From positions 1,247,686 to 1,261,358 of the forward strand of contig WELB01000005.1 of assembly GCA_009602725.1 (NCBI GenBank): a stretch of 13,673 nt of DNA. The letters are read 5' to 3'. The notes under the pieces were generated by a model. The model searched no databases. It saw only the letters and a program-made list of their open reading frames with translations, and was not told the origin of the DNA. Source of the DNA: Spirogloea muscicola (Eukaryota; Streptophyta; Zygnematophyceae; Spirogloeales; Spirogloeaceae). The position numbers were made by a program, and so were the translations under genes. How positions within the stretch are numbered: the first letter of the stretch is position 1; every line of letters starts with the position of its first letter. Below, one piece after another: positions 1 to 8,257 of the stretch.

Positions 1-40
<40 letters not shown>
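1..40. repeat. (CT)20 microsatellite
   Basis: Twenty uninterrupted CT dinucleotides, followed directly by a C/T-only stretch. It lies upstream of the splice acceptor that opens the first visible RETSAT exon at 143, so it is inferred to be part of that gene's intronic polypyrimidine sequence. It is likely to vary in length between strains. The run touches the window edge, so its full length is unknown. Confidence 0.95.
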
Positions 41-43
<3 letters not shown>

Positions 44-142
44 CTTCCTTCCCTCCTAACCCCCCTGATCATCTGTCACAGTCTTCTCTCCTCCACCCTC
101 CCACCAACCTGATTGCTCTCAGCAGACCCTCTATCGCTGCAG

Positions 143-1367
143 TTGCTGGAGGAGCAGGTGGGGCCCTCATTGCCAACCCTGTCGCTCTTTGTCTGCCTGC
201 GTGGCGACGCCGCCGAGCTCGGATTGCCCGCCAGCACCACCTGGATTCATCAGTTACTACCCTGCACACCTTTCACCTCCCTCCACCCTCTTCTGTTCCC
301 TCCCTCCTTTGCTTGTACAGGCGCAAAGTACTGAGCTCATGCGGCAGCCAACTTCGTCTGGTTGGCAGGTCGATCGACTTTGACAAGGCTGTGGACGACA
401 GCCTGGGAGATGCCGACGCAGCCCGCTCGGTCCTCTTTGTCACATTCCCCTCTGCCAGGGTGCCCTTGCCACCAGGGGTAGCCCCTGGACGTAGCACGGC
501 GGTGGTGGTGGCCGAGGCCAACTACAAGTGGTTTGCCGCATGGCAGGGCACCAAGGTGAGGTGCCTGTCACCTCGTCCGCCATTCTACGCCTCCCCAACT
601 CTCCGTCACGTCCATCTCTCTATCTGTCTCTCGCTCTCTTGCTCGCTCGCAGCACTCCATCTTCCTCACCTCCACACCCTGTTGCTAATTTCCGCTCTCA
701 CAGTCAGTCCCTCTAGTTGCTAAGCTACCCCCTTTTCTGATGTTCCTGTGTCCTCCAGCTTTTTTCATGCACGTCACTCATTCCTCTTCCTTATGCCTTC
801 ATCGTCTCCTCAGCCCCCCTCACCTTTCCACCTCCCCTCCCAGCAACCATTCCCAGAATGCAAACCTCCACATCACCTCTGAAGGCAATACCACTGTAAT
901 TACTCATACTGCAGGTTTCCTCCATGCAGGTGAAGAAACGGGGCCCAGACTATGAGCATTTCAAAGCTGGCCTCGCCGAGCAGCTGCTGGCTGCGCTGCT
1001 TCGCCACTTTCCGCAGCTCGCTGGCAACGTGGAGTCGGCAGACCTCGGCACGCCGCTCACGAACGAGCACTATCTTGCCGCGCCAGGCGGCGGTGCCTAC
1101 GGCCTCGCGTCGCCGCCAGCGCGCTTCTTGGCAGCGGGCGCAGCGGCAGCCGCGCCGCACACGCCGCTGCGCGGCCTCTTTCTCGCCGGCCAAGACGTGG
1201 CATTGCCAGGCATCACCGGCGGCGTGATCGGTGGCGCCATGGCCGCATTCGCTGTCGCACCGATGCGTGTGGGGCTCGGTCTCCTCCATGAGGCCCGCCG
1301 TCAGCGCCTGGAAACCACCGTGGCTGCTGCTGCCGCCGGGCTACCGGCCAAAGCCAAGGCCAACTAG
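143..1367 (+). CDS. RETSAT-type FAD-dependent oxidoreductase (all-trans-retinol 13,14-reductase / carotenoid isomerase-like), 3' part only
   Basis: Three exons are visible: 143-252, 369-555 and 930-1367. They join in phase (2, then 0) at CA|GTTACT...GGCAG|G and AAG|GTGAGG...TGCAG|GTG, giving about 244 codons ending at TAG 1365-1367. The translation matches the C-terminal half of the RETSAT branch of the phytoene desaturase/CRTISO superfamily. It shows a GPS..TLSLFVCL strand, VKKRGPDYEHFK, TPLTNEHYLAAP...AYGL, and the terminal FAD-contacting motif GLFLAGQDVALPGITGG. The TPLTNEHYLAAP and AGQDV pattern fits RETSAT better than plant prolycopene isomerase. The FAD-binding Rossmann N-terminus must lie before position 1. 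Family members saturate or isomerise conjugated polyenes; the algal substrate cannot be read from sequence. The last 30 or so residues are an Ala/Lys-rich tail. Both visible introns are strikingly pyrimidine-rich on the coding strand. The GTTACT donor is weak, but phase and homology support it. Confidence 0.9.
556..929 (+). other. Long pyrimidine-rich intron of the RETSAT-type gene
   Basis: This 374-nt stretch starts GTGAGG and ends ATGCAG and separates two in-phase RETSAT exons. It is dominated by C and T (many CTC, TCC and CCTCC runs), like the shorter intron 253-368 and the CT repeat at the window start. The ORFs across it are read-through of low-complexity sequence, and I see no gene inside. 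A TGTAA at 895-899 lies within it and could in principle give a prematurely polyadenylated transcript, but nothing else supports that. Confidence 0.75.
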
Positions 1368-1416
1368 GCCGCCCGCAGATCCCGAGGTGACTCGCATGCT
1401 GAGCACCAAGCTTGCA

Positions 1417-1462
1417 TTACTGCAAGCGGTTATGCGAGCTAAGAGCTAACCGCTCGCAGTAA
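1417..1462. other. Strong imperfect hairpin between two convergent 3' ends
   Basis: TTACTGC (1417-1423) pairs with GCAGTAA (1456-1462) and AGCGGTTA (1425-1432) pairs with TAACCGCT (1447-1454). The two arms are separated by one A:C mismatch (1424/1455), giving a 15-pair stem with a 14-nt loop at 1433-1446. CTT 1411-1413 can also pair with AAG 1466-1468 beyond an internal loop. The element sits 50 nt after the RETSAT stop and 9 nt after the PPR-SMR stop, so it would fold in the 3' UTR of either transcript. It could influence 3'-end formation, RNA stability or read-through between the genes; this role is inferred. Confidence 0.8.
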
Positions 1463-1474
1463 GCTAAGAGCTAA
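1438..1474. repeat. Direct repeat of GCTAAGAGCTAA
   Basis: The 12-mer GCTAAGAGCTAA occurs at 1438-1449 and again at 1463-1474, 25 bp apart. The first copy forms part of the hairpin loop and right arm. The second contains the TAG stop codon of the minus-strand PPR-SMR gene (complement of CTA 1471-1473). The internal TAAGAGCTAAGAGC pattern suggests a small local duplication that extended the sequence at the gene end. Confidence 0.85.
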
Positions 1475-2154
1475 GAGCCGGCGGTGGTGAAGGCGCCATT
1501 AGCAACGGCGGCGTCAGCGCTGGAGCTGGGAGTCTCCGCAGAGGCTGGGATGGCCTCGCCGGCGGATGCCTCAGGCGTGGCAGCCCCCAGCCACGCCTGC
1601 AGCCAGCGCTGCTCGACCGTGAGTGCCTGCATGGTGAGTGCTTCGAGCGCTCGCCAGCGCAAGCCCATGGCCGTCAGCGCCCGCCCCGCCGCTTGGCGCA
1701 GCTTCGGAAACCGCCCCTGGCGCTGGCCCAGCATGCCCTGCGGCGCCAGCAGCAGGGTTGCGCGCGTAGTGAGCAGCACACTTCAATATTATGTAATGCT
1801 TAAGAGGCATCATTAGGTATTGGTGTTGGGTTCTTATATGAGCTAAATCTAAATCCAGCTGACATCCAATTCAGCTCATTCTGATGAGGTCGACGCCATT
1901 GTTGGCTTACTACACGAAATTATAACCCTGCAAGAACTCACAAAGCACCAAAGCAAAGCAGATGCCATCAGCTGTGACGATATGCCCTTTACAAATCAAT
2001 GAGGAAGGATTACGAGTTTGGTAGGCCTACCCAGCCGCTGTCTTTGCCAGTGACGACCACAAGGTCGGCGGTGGGTGGTGAGGCGCGCACGTCCTCCAGC
2101 CATGCCAGGATGGCAACGGCGAGCGTCGCCTTGGTCATGCCTTGCACGTCACAC
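1471..2154 (-). other. C-terminal SMR (small MutS-related) domain with altered LDxH motif
   Basis: Exons 2154-2031 and 1737-1471 join at TGG|GTAGGC...CGCAG|GGC. The first carries CDVQGMTKATLAVAILAWL and then ADLVVVTGKDSGW. This matches the SMR pattern of an opening LDxHG(M/L)S/T, an amphipathic helix, a beta strand and TGKG. The second has GRFPKLRQAAGRALTAMGL and LQAWL, matching the later SMR helix with its LR..A core and a final WL. In active SMR nucleases the opening motif contains His and the second motif is usually TGxG. Here His is Gln and TGKG is TGKD. The domain is followed by an Ala/Ser/Thr-rich tail to the stop. Confidence 0.8.
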
Positions 2155-5100
2155 CTGCCCAGGGGCCCCGCTCAACGACAACATCGTGTTTGACATGCAC
2201 AATGTGCTGCATTGGAGGCGGCATGGGTGCCACACACGCCAACCGGCTACTGAAAACACCATACTTAATATGGCTGGTCAAGAAGGCCGCACCGACTGAG
2301 ATCACCGGGGTCCACGTTCTTGAAGATACCGAGCGCAACGCCCTCTCGATACATTCCCATGGCCACCTCCATGCCTGCACTCGTGCCGCCATGAGGAGGG
2401 ATGGGCGTCAGTCAAGCAGCGGAGTTGACTGTCGCTGAGAGTGCGCCGACTGCACGCCACCGTGGCCCATGAAGCATAGTGCTCTGTGGCTGGCGCGCGC
2501 CTGACGCACCTCGCGTGATGGCCAGCCGCTCTCCATGGGCAGCTGCGCCGGCGAAAGTGGCGTCCACGCCGTCCGGCCCAAAGCAGGCGTCGAAGACAAT
2601 GCTGAATGACAACGAGCTCAGCGTCTCCGCCTGCATTGCAGAATGGCATCCACCACAACAACGACTCACTCACTTCAGGTCCCACCACCGACATGGATGT
2701 TCAGTATGACCTTAACAGTGCATTTGGGGCCTCACCTTGCACTCCTCCTGGAGGATGCGGAAGGTTGCAACAGCCTCCTGCCACTCGCCGGCGCGACCGT
2801 ATGCCCCGATGAGCGCGTTGTACACGACCTGCACAGCACGCACGGCGCCATTGTGACACGTGAGGTGGCAGCTTTGCTGAGTGAGCTTATTGATCCGGTT
2901 TTGACTTGCGGCCAACGTCGTGCAACAACTGTGCAATGCTGCGAAACATTGTGGATCTCCTTCACTTTGTCTATACTTTGTCAAACATTCACCTGCAAAC
3001 AAAAGCAAGTGCAGTAGTGCTGAGAGAGCTGATGCTATGGCAGGCTGCCAGCGGGGCCCGCGAGCGGCACCTGATTAGGCACAACGCCAAGGCCCTCCAT
3101 CTCTTGGCTGACCATGAGCGCACGCGGCAGGTCGTTGTCCCTTGTGCACGCCGCCACCAACGTGCTGTACGTTGTCTCGTCTGGCAAGTGCCCGCAATCC
3201 CGCATCTCCGCATACAGCTGCCGCCGCGGCACATTGGTGGCCACCAGGTGTCATGACTGCATCACTCAGCTGAATACTTCCACCAAGATGAAGTCTAACG
3301 TACACTAATTTACGCAAAGACGAGCACACTGGGGCAATAAATTTGCAATGTTCAGGTACAGCAATTGTGTGGCTACCTCAAAGGAGCGCTCTGTACTGCC
3401 GGCAATGGAGGCCGAGTGCATTAGCTTGTTGTACAACGAGCCGGTGAGAGCTTTGGTGTCGCCCAAATCTTTGAGCAGCGCGTGCGCCTTCATCGCGCTG
3501 ATATGGTCCGCACCCTGGCACAACCCACATCAGTGCCAGCATTTAGCAAGAGGCCTCCACTTTGCAGCTTGACAATTCCTCGTGTACAGTGTCTGCAGGG
3601 AGGAAAGCGAGACGGAGATGGCGATGGACGAGGGCCCTGCCCATGGCTAACTCGTGCTCAAGTCCTGCTTGGATGCCCCACCTTGCACGCAGTTGTAATG
3701 AGGCTGGCGAATGTGGCGACTGTCGGCTCAATGCCGGCGGCCTTCATTTCGCCCACCAGCGCCCATGCCCTGTCCACCTAGCCAAGGCCAAGTCGAGCGA
3801 AATTCTCAGTGTGAAGCACAATGCGTGCCACACAACTGGCTAGCAGTCGTTATGCAGGCCGTGCTATTGATTTCCCGGTGGTCGCTGGTTACTGGCGATA
3901 AGTGTTTTGGTCTGGTTTGGCCTCCGGACAAGGATTCATGATATAGACTCTGGGGTGGGGCGTGGTGGACACGTCGGCTCACGTCGGGCTGCGCAGCAGC
4001 GCCGCAGGCATCAATGAGCGTGTTGTATGTCGCGAGCGTGGGTGACACGCCCATCGCCTTCATCTCGTTGAACACACCAAGTGCAGCCTTGAGGCGCCCG
4101 CCCTGCCCCACCGCGTCCAGCAGGATGCCAAATGTGTTCTGGTTTGGCTGCGCGCCTGCCGCCATCATCGCTGCGTAAATCTCCTGCACCAGTGAGGTTC
4201 ACATATACGGTGACAATCAGCACCAAGGGCACACCATGGCCATCTAGCCTGCATGATCGGCACTGACAGCCTCAGTTTTGCTGCTACATTGGCAGCAATG
4301 CTCCTTACCAGCACTTTGCCAGGCAGTTTTGCTTGCGCCCCCGCGTACATAAGCGTGTTGAATGTCACCGCGTCTGGCTGCACGCCTGCCACCTGCATTT
4401 CTGCATAAAGCTGCATGGCTCTCTCGAACCTGCGCTCAGGTCACATGCCAGAACAGGCCACGTCAAATTCTTGCTTACAGAGGTCCTTAAAGCACGCTTT
4501 GTCTGAGACATTCCGCACTCCTCAAAGACATGGAATCTGTGTCCCAAGCTCAGTGTGTAAGAGGGAGAAGCGGCTGCGCAGCTAGTCACACTATGTGTAG
4601 CTGTGATGCCGGCTGCTGCATATCTCTCAACAGCATAAGCTGTTGGGATAGCGAGCCGTTAAAATTAGAGCAGACCTCTGGGTAGGGGAGGAGCGGCCTC
4701 TGACGGGCGCCACCTTCACCACGATGGCCATGAGAGACGTGTATGTTACCACGTCTGGCTTCACCCCAGCCCCCTCCATGTCGGCCTGCAGCCAACAACT
4801 CAATAATGGCCAATGGTGACAGTGAGTGACAGCACCAGCTGATTGTTAGGTGATCAGGGCTTACAATGACGGTTTTAAGAAAGTCAAGTACTTGCAGGCA
4901 TGGCGAGCAAATGCTAGTCGTGGAAACTGCATGAGCAATGCATGTGCTTGAGCATTGTGAGAAACTGCCGGTCCAAAAGCTGCCAGTCCCTCCGAGGTGC
5001 AATTGCCAGTAACTATGTACATATGCACCAGCAATGTTGGATTAGGGCTTCGTTACTGAAGCGGCAGCCGCCTGACCTTGAGGCGGAAGGCATCTTCCAA

Positions 5101-6893
5101 GCGCTGCGCCTGCTGGCAGCACGAGAGCAGCGTGTTGTACGTCAGGAGGCCCGGCTGCACGCCCGCCTGCTTCATGGCCTGCAAGCACCATGCTGGATCA
5201 GTAAGTTATACAGTCAAGCTAATTGATCAGCCCACAGATTCTGTACAACGGCGCTCTCCGATAGGGATCTTTTGGCAGTCAGTCACCTCGTATACAACAA
5301 GAGCACGCTCCCCCTGCCGCTGGCGTCGACAGACGGTGATCAGGGCCACATAGGTGCCTGTTGGCAGCGCAGGCTCGCCGGCAGTGGCTTTCAGCAACAA
5401 AATTCCTGCTGCCTGTTCTTCTGGAAGCTCTCTAGCAGATTTTAGATGACAGCATTCAGAGACCAGTATGAGCTCTTTGATCCTCAAATCTTATACATAG
5501 CAATCAGGAGATCGTATCAGTAAGCAAATGTTGATCCTAATAATGTTGACCTTGATGACTACCTTCATTAGCAGCATTCATGCCGGAGGCTTTCATCTCC
5601 TCCACGACGCCGAGGGCTTCGCGCATGCTCTCGCAGCGTGCAATGGCGCGGTTCACCCGCCAGATGGTACGCTGCAGCCGCAAGAGGCCGTCAACCGACT
5701 TGCTGGCCAGCTCGCCTTCCTCTACAAGCCTCTGCTTCCCGCCGCCCAACGCCGACCATTTGTTGCTTGTGGCTCTCATTAGCCCCAGAGCGACCGCGGA
5801 ATGGCTGCGCTTGCTTGCATGCGCTCACACTTCCCGGCTTCCAAATCCCAGCTTCCGTGACTGATGCGGTCAATGTGCGCCTGATCAGCAACCGAACACG
5901 TGCAAATGCAGCCTCTGGCTGTAACACAGCATGGATCTGCTGGTTTCTTGGGACCTTGCAATGTGAATAAAGCTCGGTGGCTAACCTCGCTTGTGAGATT
6001 GACGCCCTCCTGCTTCAGCCACTCCAGCTTTGCAATGTGCGGCTGGCAAGCAGGAGGAATACGAATGCAGCGTGGCATTCAGGACGGCTTTCAGAGCGAG
6101 AGGAGAGCGGAGGCGAGCCCACACTGCAGCAGCAGCGCAGACGGCAGCTATTACGAAGGTTCTCTGGGGTGGCCTGCTCACCAGCTCGCTGTTCGCCTGC
6201 GTGAGCCGGCGGGCCTTGACACGGCGCCGACCGCCTGCGCCGCCGCCACCCTTCTTGGGTGCTTGACTGACGGCCTCGGAGCCCCCGCCGCCCTCGGTGG
6301 CCGGCCGTGGGTCTCCGACTACCGTGGCAGCGGCGGCAGCAGCAACGGCCTGCGCTGGCCTGCAGCCACGCGGCAATGTTGTCCTCCTTCATCAGAGAAG
6401 CGGGCTGGATCGGGACGTGAAGTTGCTCTCGCAAGTTGTATCTTGCTGGAGAGGTCATACTGTGAGCATGTCAAGGGATTGCAGCAGAAGCAGAATCCAA
6501 GCCAAGGATCCACCTGGCTTTGCGGCTCTGCCGCCGCTGTGCCACCAGCACCCTGGCGGCGGCAGCCTGACAGAGCTCCGCAGGATCGCCCAGGAAGGGC
6601 GTCCTTGCTGGGGTCCGGCCAAGGGGGGGCCGCCCACTGGCGCTACTCTGCATCCTGGCGCAAAGCCCGACCTGCACTGGTGGCGACAAGCCGCACTGGG
6701 AGCAGCAATGGCGTCAGCATGGGCTTCTCGGTGGCCGCGTGATTGCCGCTGCAGAGACGCTGCCTGACTGACCATCGACTTGCTGAGCAATGTGGGGCCT
6801 CACCCGTGGTCCAGCCTGCCTCAGCAGGGGCTCGGCAGTCGTCGGGCCCGAGGGGTGCTGCAGCAGCTGCTGCGCGGCGGCCGCCATCGCCAT
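1471..6893 (-). CDS. PPR-SMR protein (pentatricopeptide repeats plus C-terminal SMR domain), probably organelle-targeted
   Basis: Exons, written high to low: 6893-6804; 6349-6182 (acceptor uncertain); 6042-5986; 5731-5563; 5408 (or 5387)-5287; 5178-5077; 4785-4714; about 4434-4309; 4183-3983; 3777-3682; 3514-3377; 3217-3071; 2828-2736; 2630-2510; 2374-2293; 2154-2031; 1737-1471. Phases agree at nearly every junction, and joining restores uninterrupted 35-residue PPR repeats across introns. The product is at least 720 residues: Ala/Gly-rich leader, about 11-12 PPR motifs, short linker, SMR domain, Ala/Ser-rich tail. Plant PPR-SMR proteins (GUN1, pTAC2, SVR7 and SOT1 are the known types) bind organelle RNA and some cleave it; most act in chloroplasts. 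Which orthologue this is cannot be decided by eye. The start at 6893 is chosen because an in-frame TGA lies upstream (6967-6965) and exon 1 ends in a good CGG|GTGAGG donor. Confidence is high for the family and moderate for the N-terminal exons. Confidence 0.9.
2510..5731 (-). other. PPR repeat array of the PPR-SMR gene
   Basis: After splicing, tandem helix-turn-helix PPR units appear in order. Visible signatures include VNRAIARCESMREALGVVEE, TYVALITVCRR, TYNTLLSCCQQAQRLEDAF, VVTYTSLMAI, VTFNTLMYAGAQ, TFGILLDAVGQGGRLKAA, TYNTLIDACGAAA, TFASLITTACK, TYSTLVAACTRDNDLPRA and VYNALIGAYGRAGEWQEA. The spacing from VQPG to VKPD is exactly 35 residues when exon 5178-5077 is joined to 4785-4714. Introns fall at no fixed position in the repeat. 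The units look like P-class motifs (no E/DYW domain), typical of RNA processing or stability factors rather than editing factors. One junction, 4714 to about 4434, gives a 34-residue unit with an AAG|GTGGCG donor and a CTGAG|CGC acceptor, or a longer unit with other sites, and remains ambiguous. Confidence 0.88.
6182..6893 (-). other. N-terminal region of the PPR-SMR gene, likely transit peptide, exon structure partly open
   Basis: The proposed exon 1 (6893-6804) encodes 30 residues beginning MAMAAAAQQLLQHPSG and ends at CGG|GTGAGG. The exon ending at 6182 (CTG|GTGAGC) is Ala/Gly-rich and then basic (KKGGGGAGGRRRVKARR). Together they look like a low-complexity organelle presequence. Splicing 6804 directly to 6349 keeps phase 0 and implies a 454-nt intron. 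Two other open frames in that interval could supply a further exon: one containing YDLSSKIQLARATSRP near 6460-6420 and one containing MKEDNIAAWLQ near 6390-6360. Neither joins cleanly in my reading. Confidence 0.5.
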
Positions 6894-6964
6894 TGCTGCC
6901 GTGCTGAAGTCCCCTCCTCAGTGGCCCGTCCGCACGCCGGTGGGTGGGGTGCTCGTCGCCGGAG

Positions 6965-6979
6965 TCACTCTGCACGCAT
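6965..6979 (-). promoter_or_regulatory. Four-codon uORF in the PPR-SMR leader
   Basis: On the minus strand an ATG at 6979-6977 opens a 4-codon frame (M-R-A-E) closed by TGA at 6967-6965, 71 nt before the proposed main start at 6893. It is in frame with the main ATG, so its stop also rules out an N-terminal extension in that frame. If the transcript begins upstream of 6979 the uORF could lower translation of the main frame. The transcription start site is unknown. Confidence 0.45.
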
Positions 6980-7683
6980 CCTCTCTCCCCCTTCCCTCCT
7001 CCTGGCTCGTCCAGACCGCTCGAGCCGCCTGCCTAACCTTCTCCTGGGTCCTCCACTTGACGCTCGCCGCAGCGGCCGCACTCGGCCGCGGCTCACAGCA
7101 CGAAATCCGCCGCTTCCTCTAAAGGAGGGGCTCGTCAGCCGGCAGACGATGGCCGTCGTGCGGGCGGGCTCGCGTTCCCCCCGCAGCTAGTGTCGCAGAG
7201 AGGGCTTCTCCGCAGACCCGAGAGGCGGGCCAGGAGCTCGCGCAGCCCCCCGTCGTCTACGAGAGAGAGGCGTGCGGTGCGTATGGTATCAAGTCAAGGC
7301 CAGTGCGAGCCTTACCAAGGTCTGGCAACGGGCGATGAGATGTTGTTGTCTACGAGAGCGCTCAAGTGGCGAGTGGCAAGGACGGCGGTCGACGAGCACA
7401 TGGCGACAAGGAGGGTGTGATGGGGGGAGAGGGAAGCTGTGGGTGGTGGGGGGGGGGGGCCGTGTGGGTCATGTGGGCGCCCACGTAGCCTCCCCCCGGG
7501 CCGCACTTCTCCTCTAGCTAGCTGCCGCTTCTGGCGATCGTCAGGTGGACTGTGCTTTCCGGCGGCACTTTTCTGACTTGCTGCTGCTTACTAGACGTTC
7601 CTTACTGACCATCCTTCGTGATACTTGCTTGATTCTGTGTTCCAGCACTTTTAGGCCCCTTCTGCTGTAGGTTATGTAGGTCT

Positions 7684-7980
7684 TCACACGTGCTTGCCTT
7701 TGTACTTGGCCATTTGGCCTTCGTTTGTTTCGAATACACGGAATCCCTTCGGACCATCGCAGCAGCCGCCGCCCCTTCGGAAGATCACTGATTTATCTGG
7801 TAGACATGAAAGAGAGGCAGGGAGCAGTAGGAGAAAAACTTGGCAGGACAACAGGATGACAAGATGGCCAGCACGATAGCTCAGTGACCGCAGAGTCAAC
7901 AGCCACATGTCCGACAGGCTAGCTCGGCGGGGAGTAGCCACCTTAATAAAGGCCAGCATCAGGGGGCAAGTGCTAGCCAT
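7684..7980 (-). CDS. Possible small orphan ORF (98 codons), weak
   Basis: A minus-strand ORF starts MASTCPLMLAF, has a hydrophobic stretch around residues 39-60 (HLVILLSCQVFLLLLPASLS) and ends in a more polar tail. It has no family motif that I recognise. It follows the acceptor-like TTGTCTTCAG ending at 7994, and its ATG lies about 13 nt further on. It could be a small membrane protein, part of a long STELLO 3' UTR, or chance. The length is not exceptional for sequence of this composition, so I do not rely on it. Confidence 0.15.
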   Translation of the reverse strand: MASTCPLMLAFIKVATPRRASLSDMWLLTLRSLSYRAGHLVILLSCQVFLLLLPASLSCLPDKSVIFRRGGGCCDGPKGFRVFETNEGQMAKYKGKHV

Positions 7981-8257
7981 TGCCTTGCAGCTCCTGAAGA
8001 CAAACAGGAATGCAGATTCACCCTAGAGACCCACTGGCTTGCCGGACTGGGTACATGCCAATTTTCAGCACTGATGGCCCAGCCAGTCCAAGTGCAGGGA
8101 GACCAGCATTTGCTGCTTGTCCTCAGCTGCGGAGGTAGGAAGAGGAGAAAATGCATGGAAGCAGGAAGTGTGGGCAACTCACACAAGTAGCCAGAGCCAC
8201 AGAGCCAGACCAATCAGCATCAGTAAACAATGTATAAATAATGATAAGACTGTATTC

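Larger units (their letters stand above)
6894..8257. other. Spacer between the PPR-SMR gene start and the STELLO gene end; no confident gene
   Basis: Both flanking genes read leftward, so this 1.36 kb should hold the PPR-SMR promoter and leader (right to left from about 7300 to 6894) and the STELLO 3' UTR (just below 8258). Sequence between 6900 and 7500 is very GC-rich and low in complexity, with a run of twelve G at 7448-7459. I see no convincing TATA box. The plus-strand ORFs here (about 6780-7190 and 7190-7517) are Arg/Ser/Leu-rich, have no recognisable motif and overlap exon 1 in antisense. No TGTAA polyadenylation element is visible on the minus strand downstream of the STELLO stop. Between 8130 and 7990 there are two acceptor-like sites, discussed in the findings. 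Confidence 0.6.

Noticed and set aside
143-1367. Naming the first gene prolycopene isomerase (CRTISO)
   Set aside because: Same superfamily, but the TPLTNEHYLAAP and LAGQDV...GG motifs fit the RETSAT branch better.
6100-6181. Apparent membrane segment TFVIAAVCAAAAVWARL after residue LTQANSEL on the minus strand
   Set aside because: It begins right after a good donor (CTG|GTGAGC at 6182) and runs toward a good pyrimidine-rich acceptor (TTGCCAG|CCG at 6042) with matching phase. I read it as intron, though retention cannot be excluded.
5900-6742. Longest single-frame ORF in the window (280 codons, plus strand)
   Set aside because: Low-complexity Gly/Ser/Arg/Pro composition with no family motif, lying antisense to PPR-SMR exons 6349-6182 and 6042-5986 whose frames and splice phases fit the protein family.
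1471-6893. Identification of the PPR gene as MRL1
   Set aside because: MRL1 is a plausible green-lineage PPR protein, but the C-terminus here is an SMR domain, which MRL1 does not have as I recall it.
6780-7517. Plus-strand ORFs in the spacer (136, 110, 76 and 81 codons)
   Set aside because: Arg/Ser/Leu-rich translations of GC-rich DNA, no motif, several overlapping frames open at once, and partly antisense to PPR-SMR exon 1.
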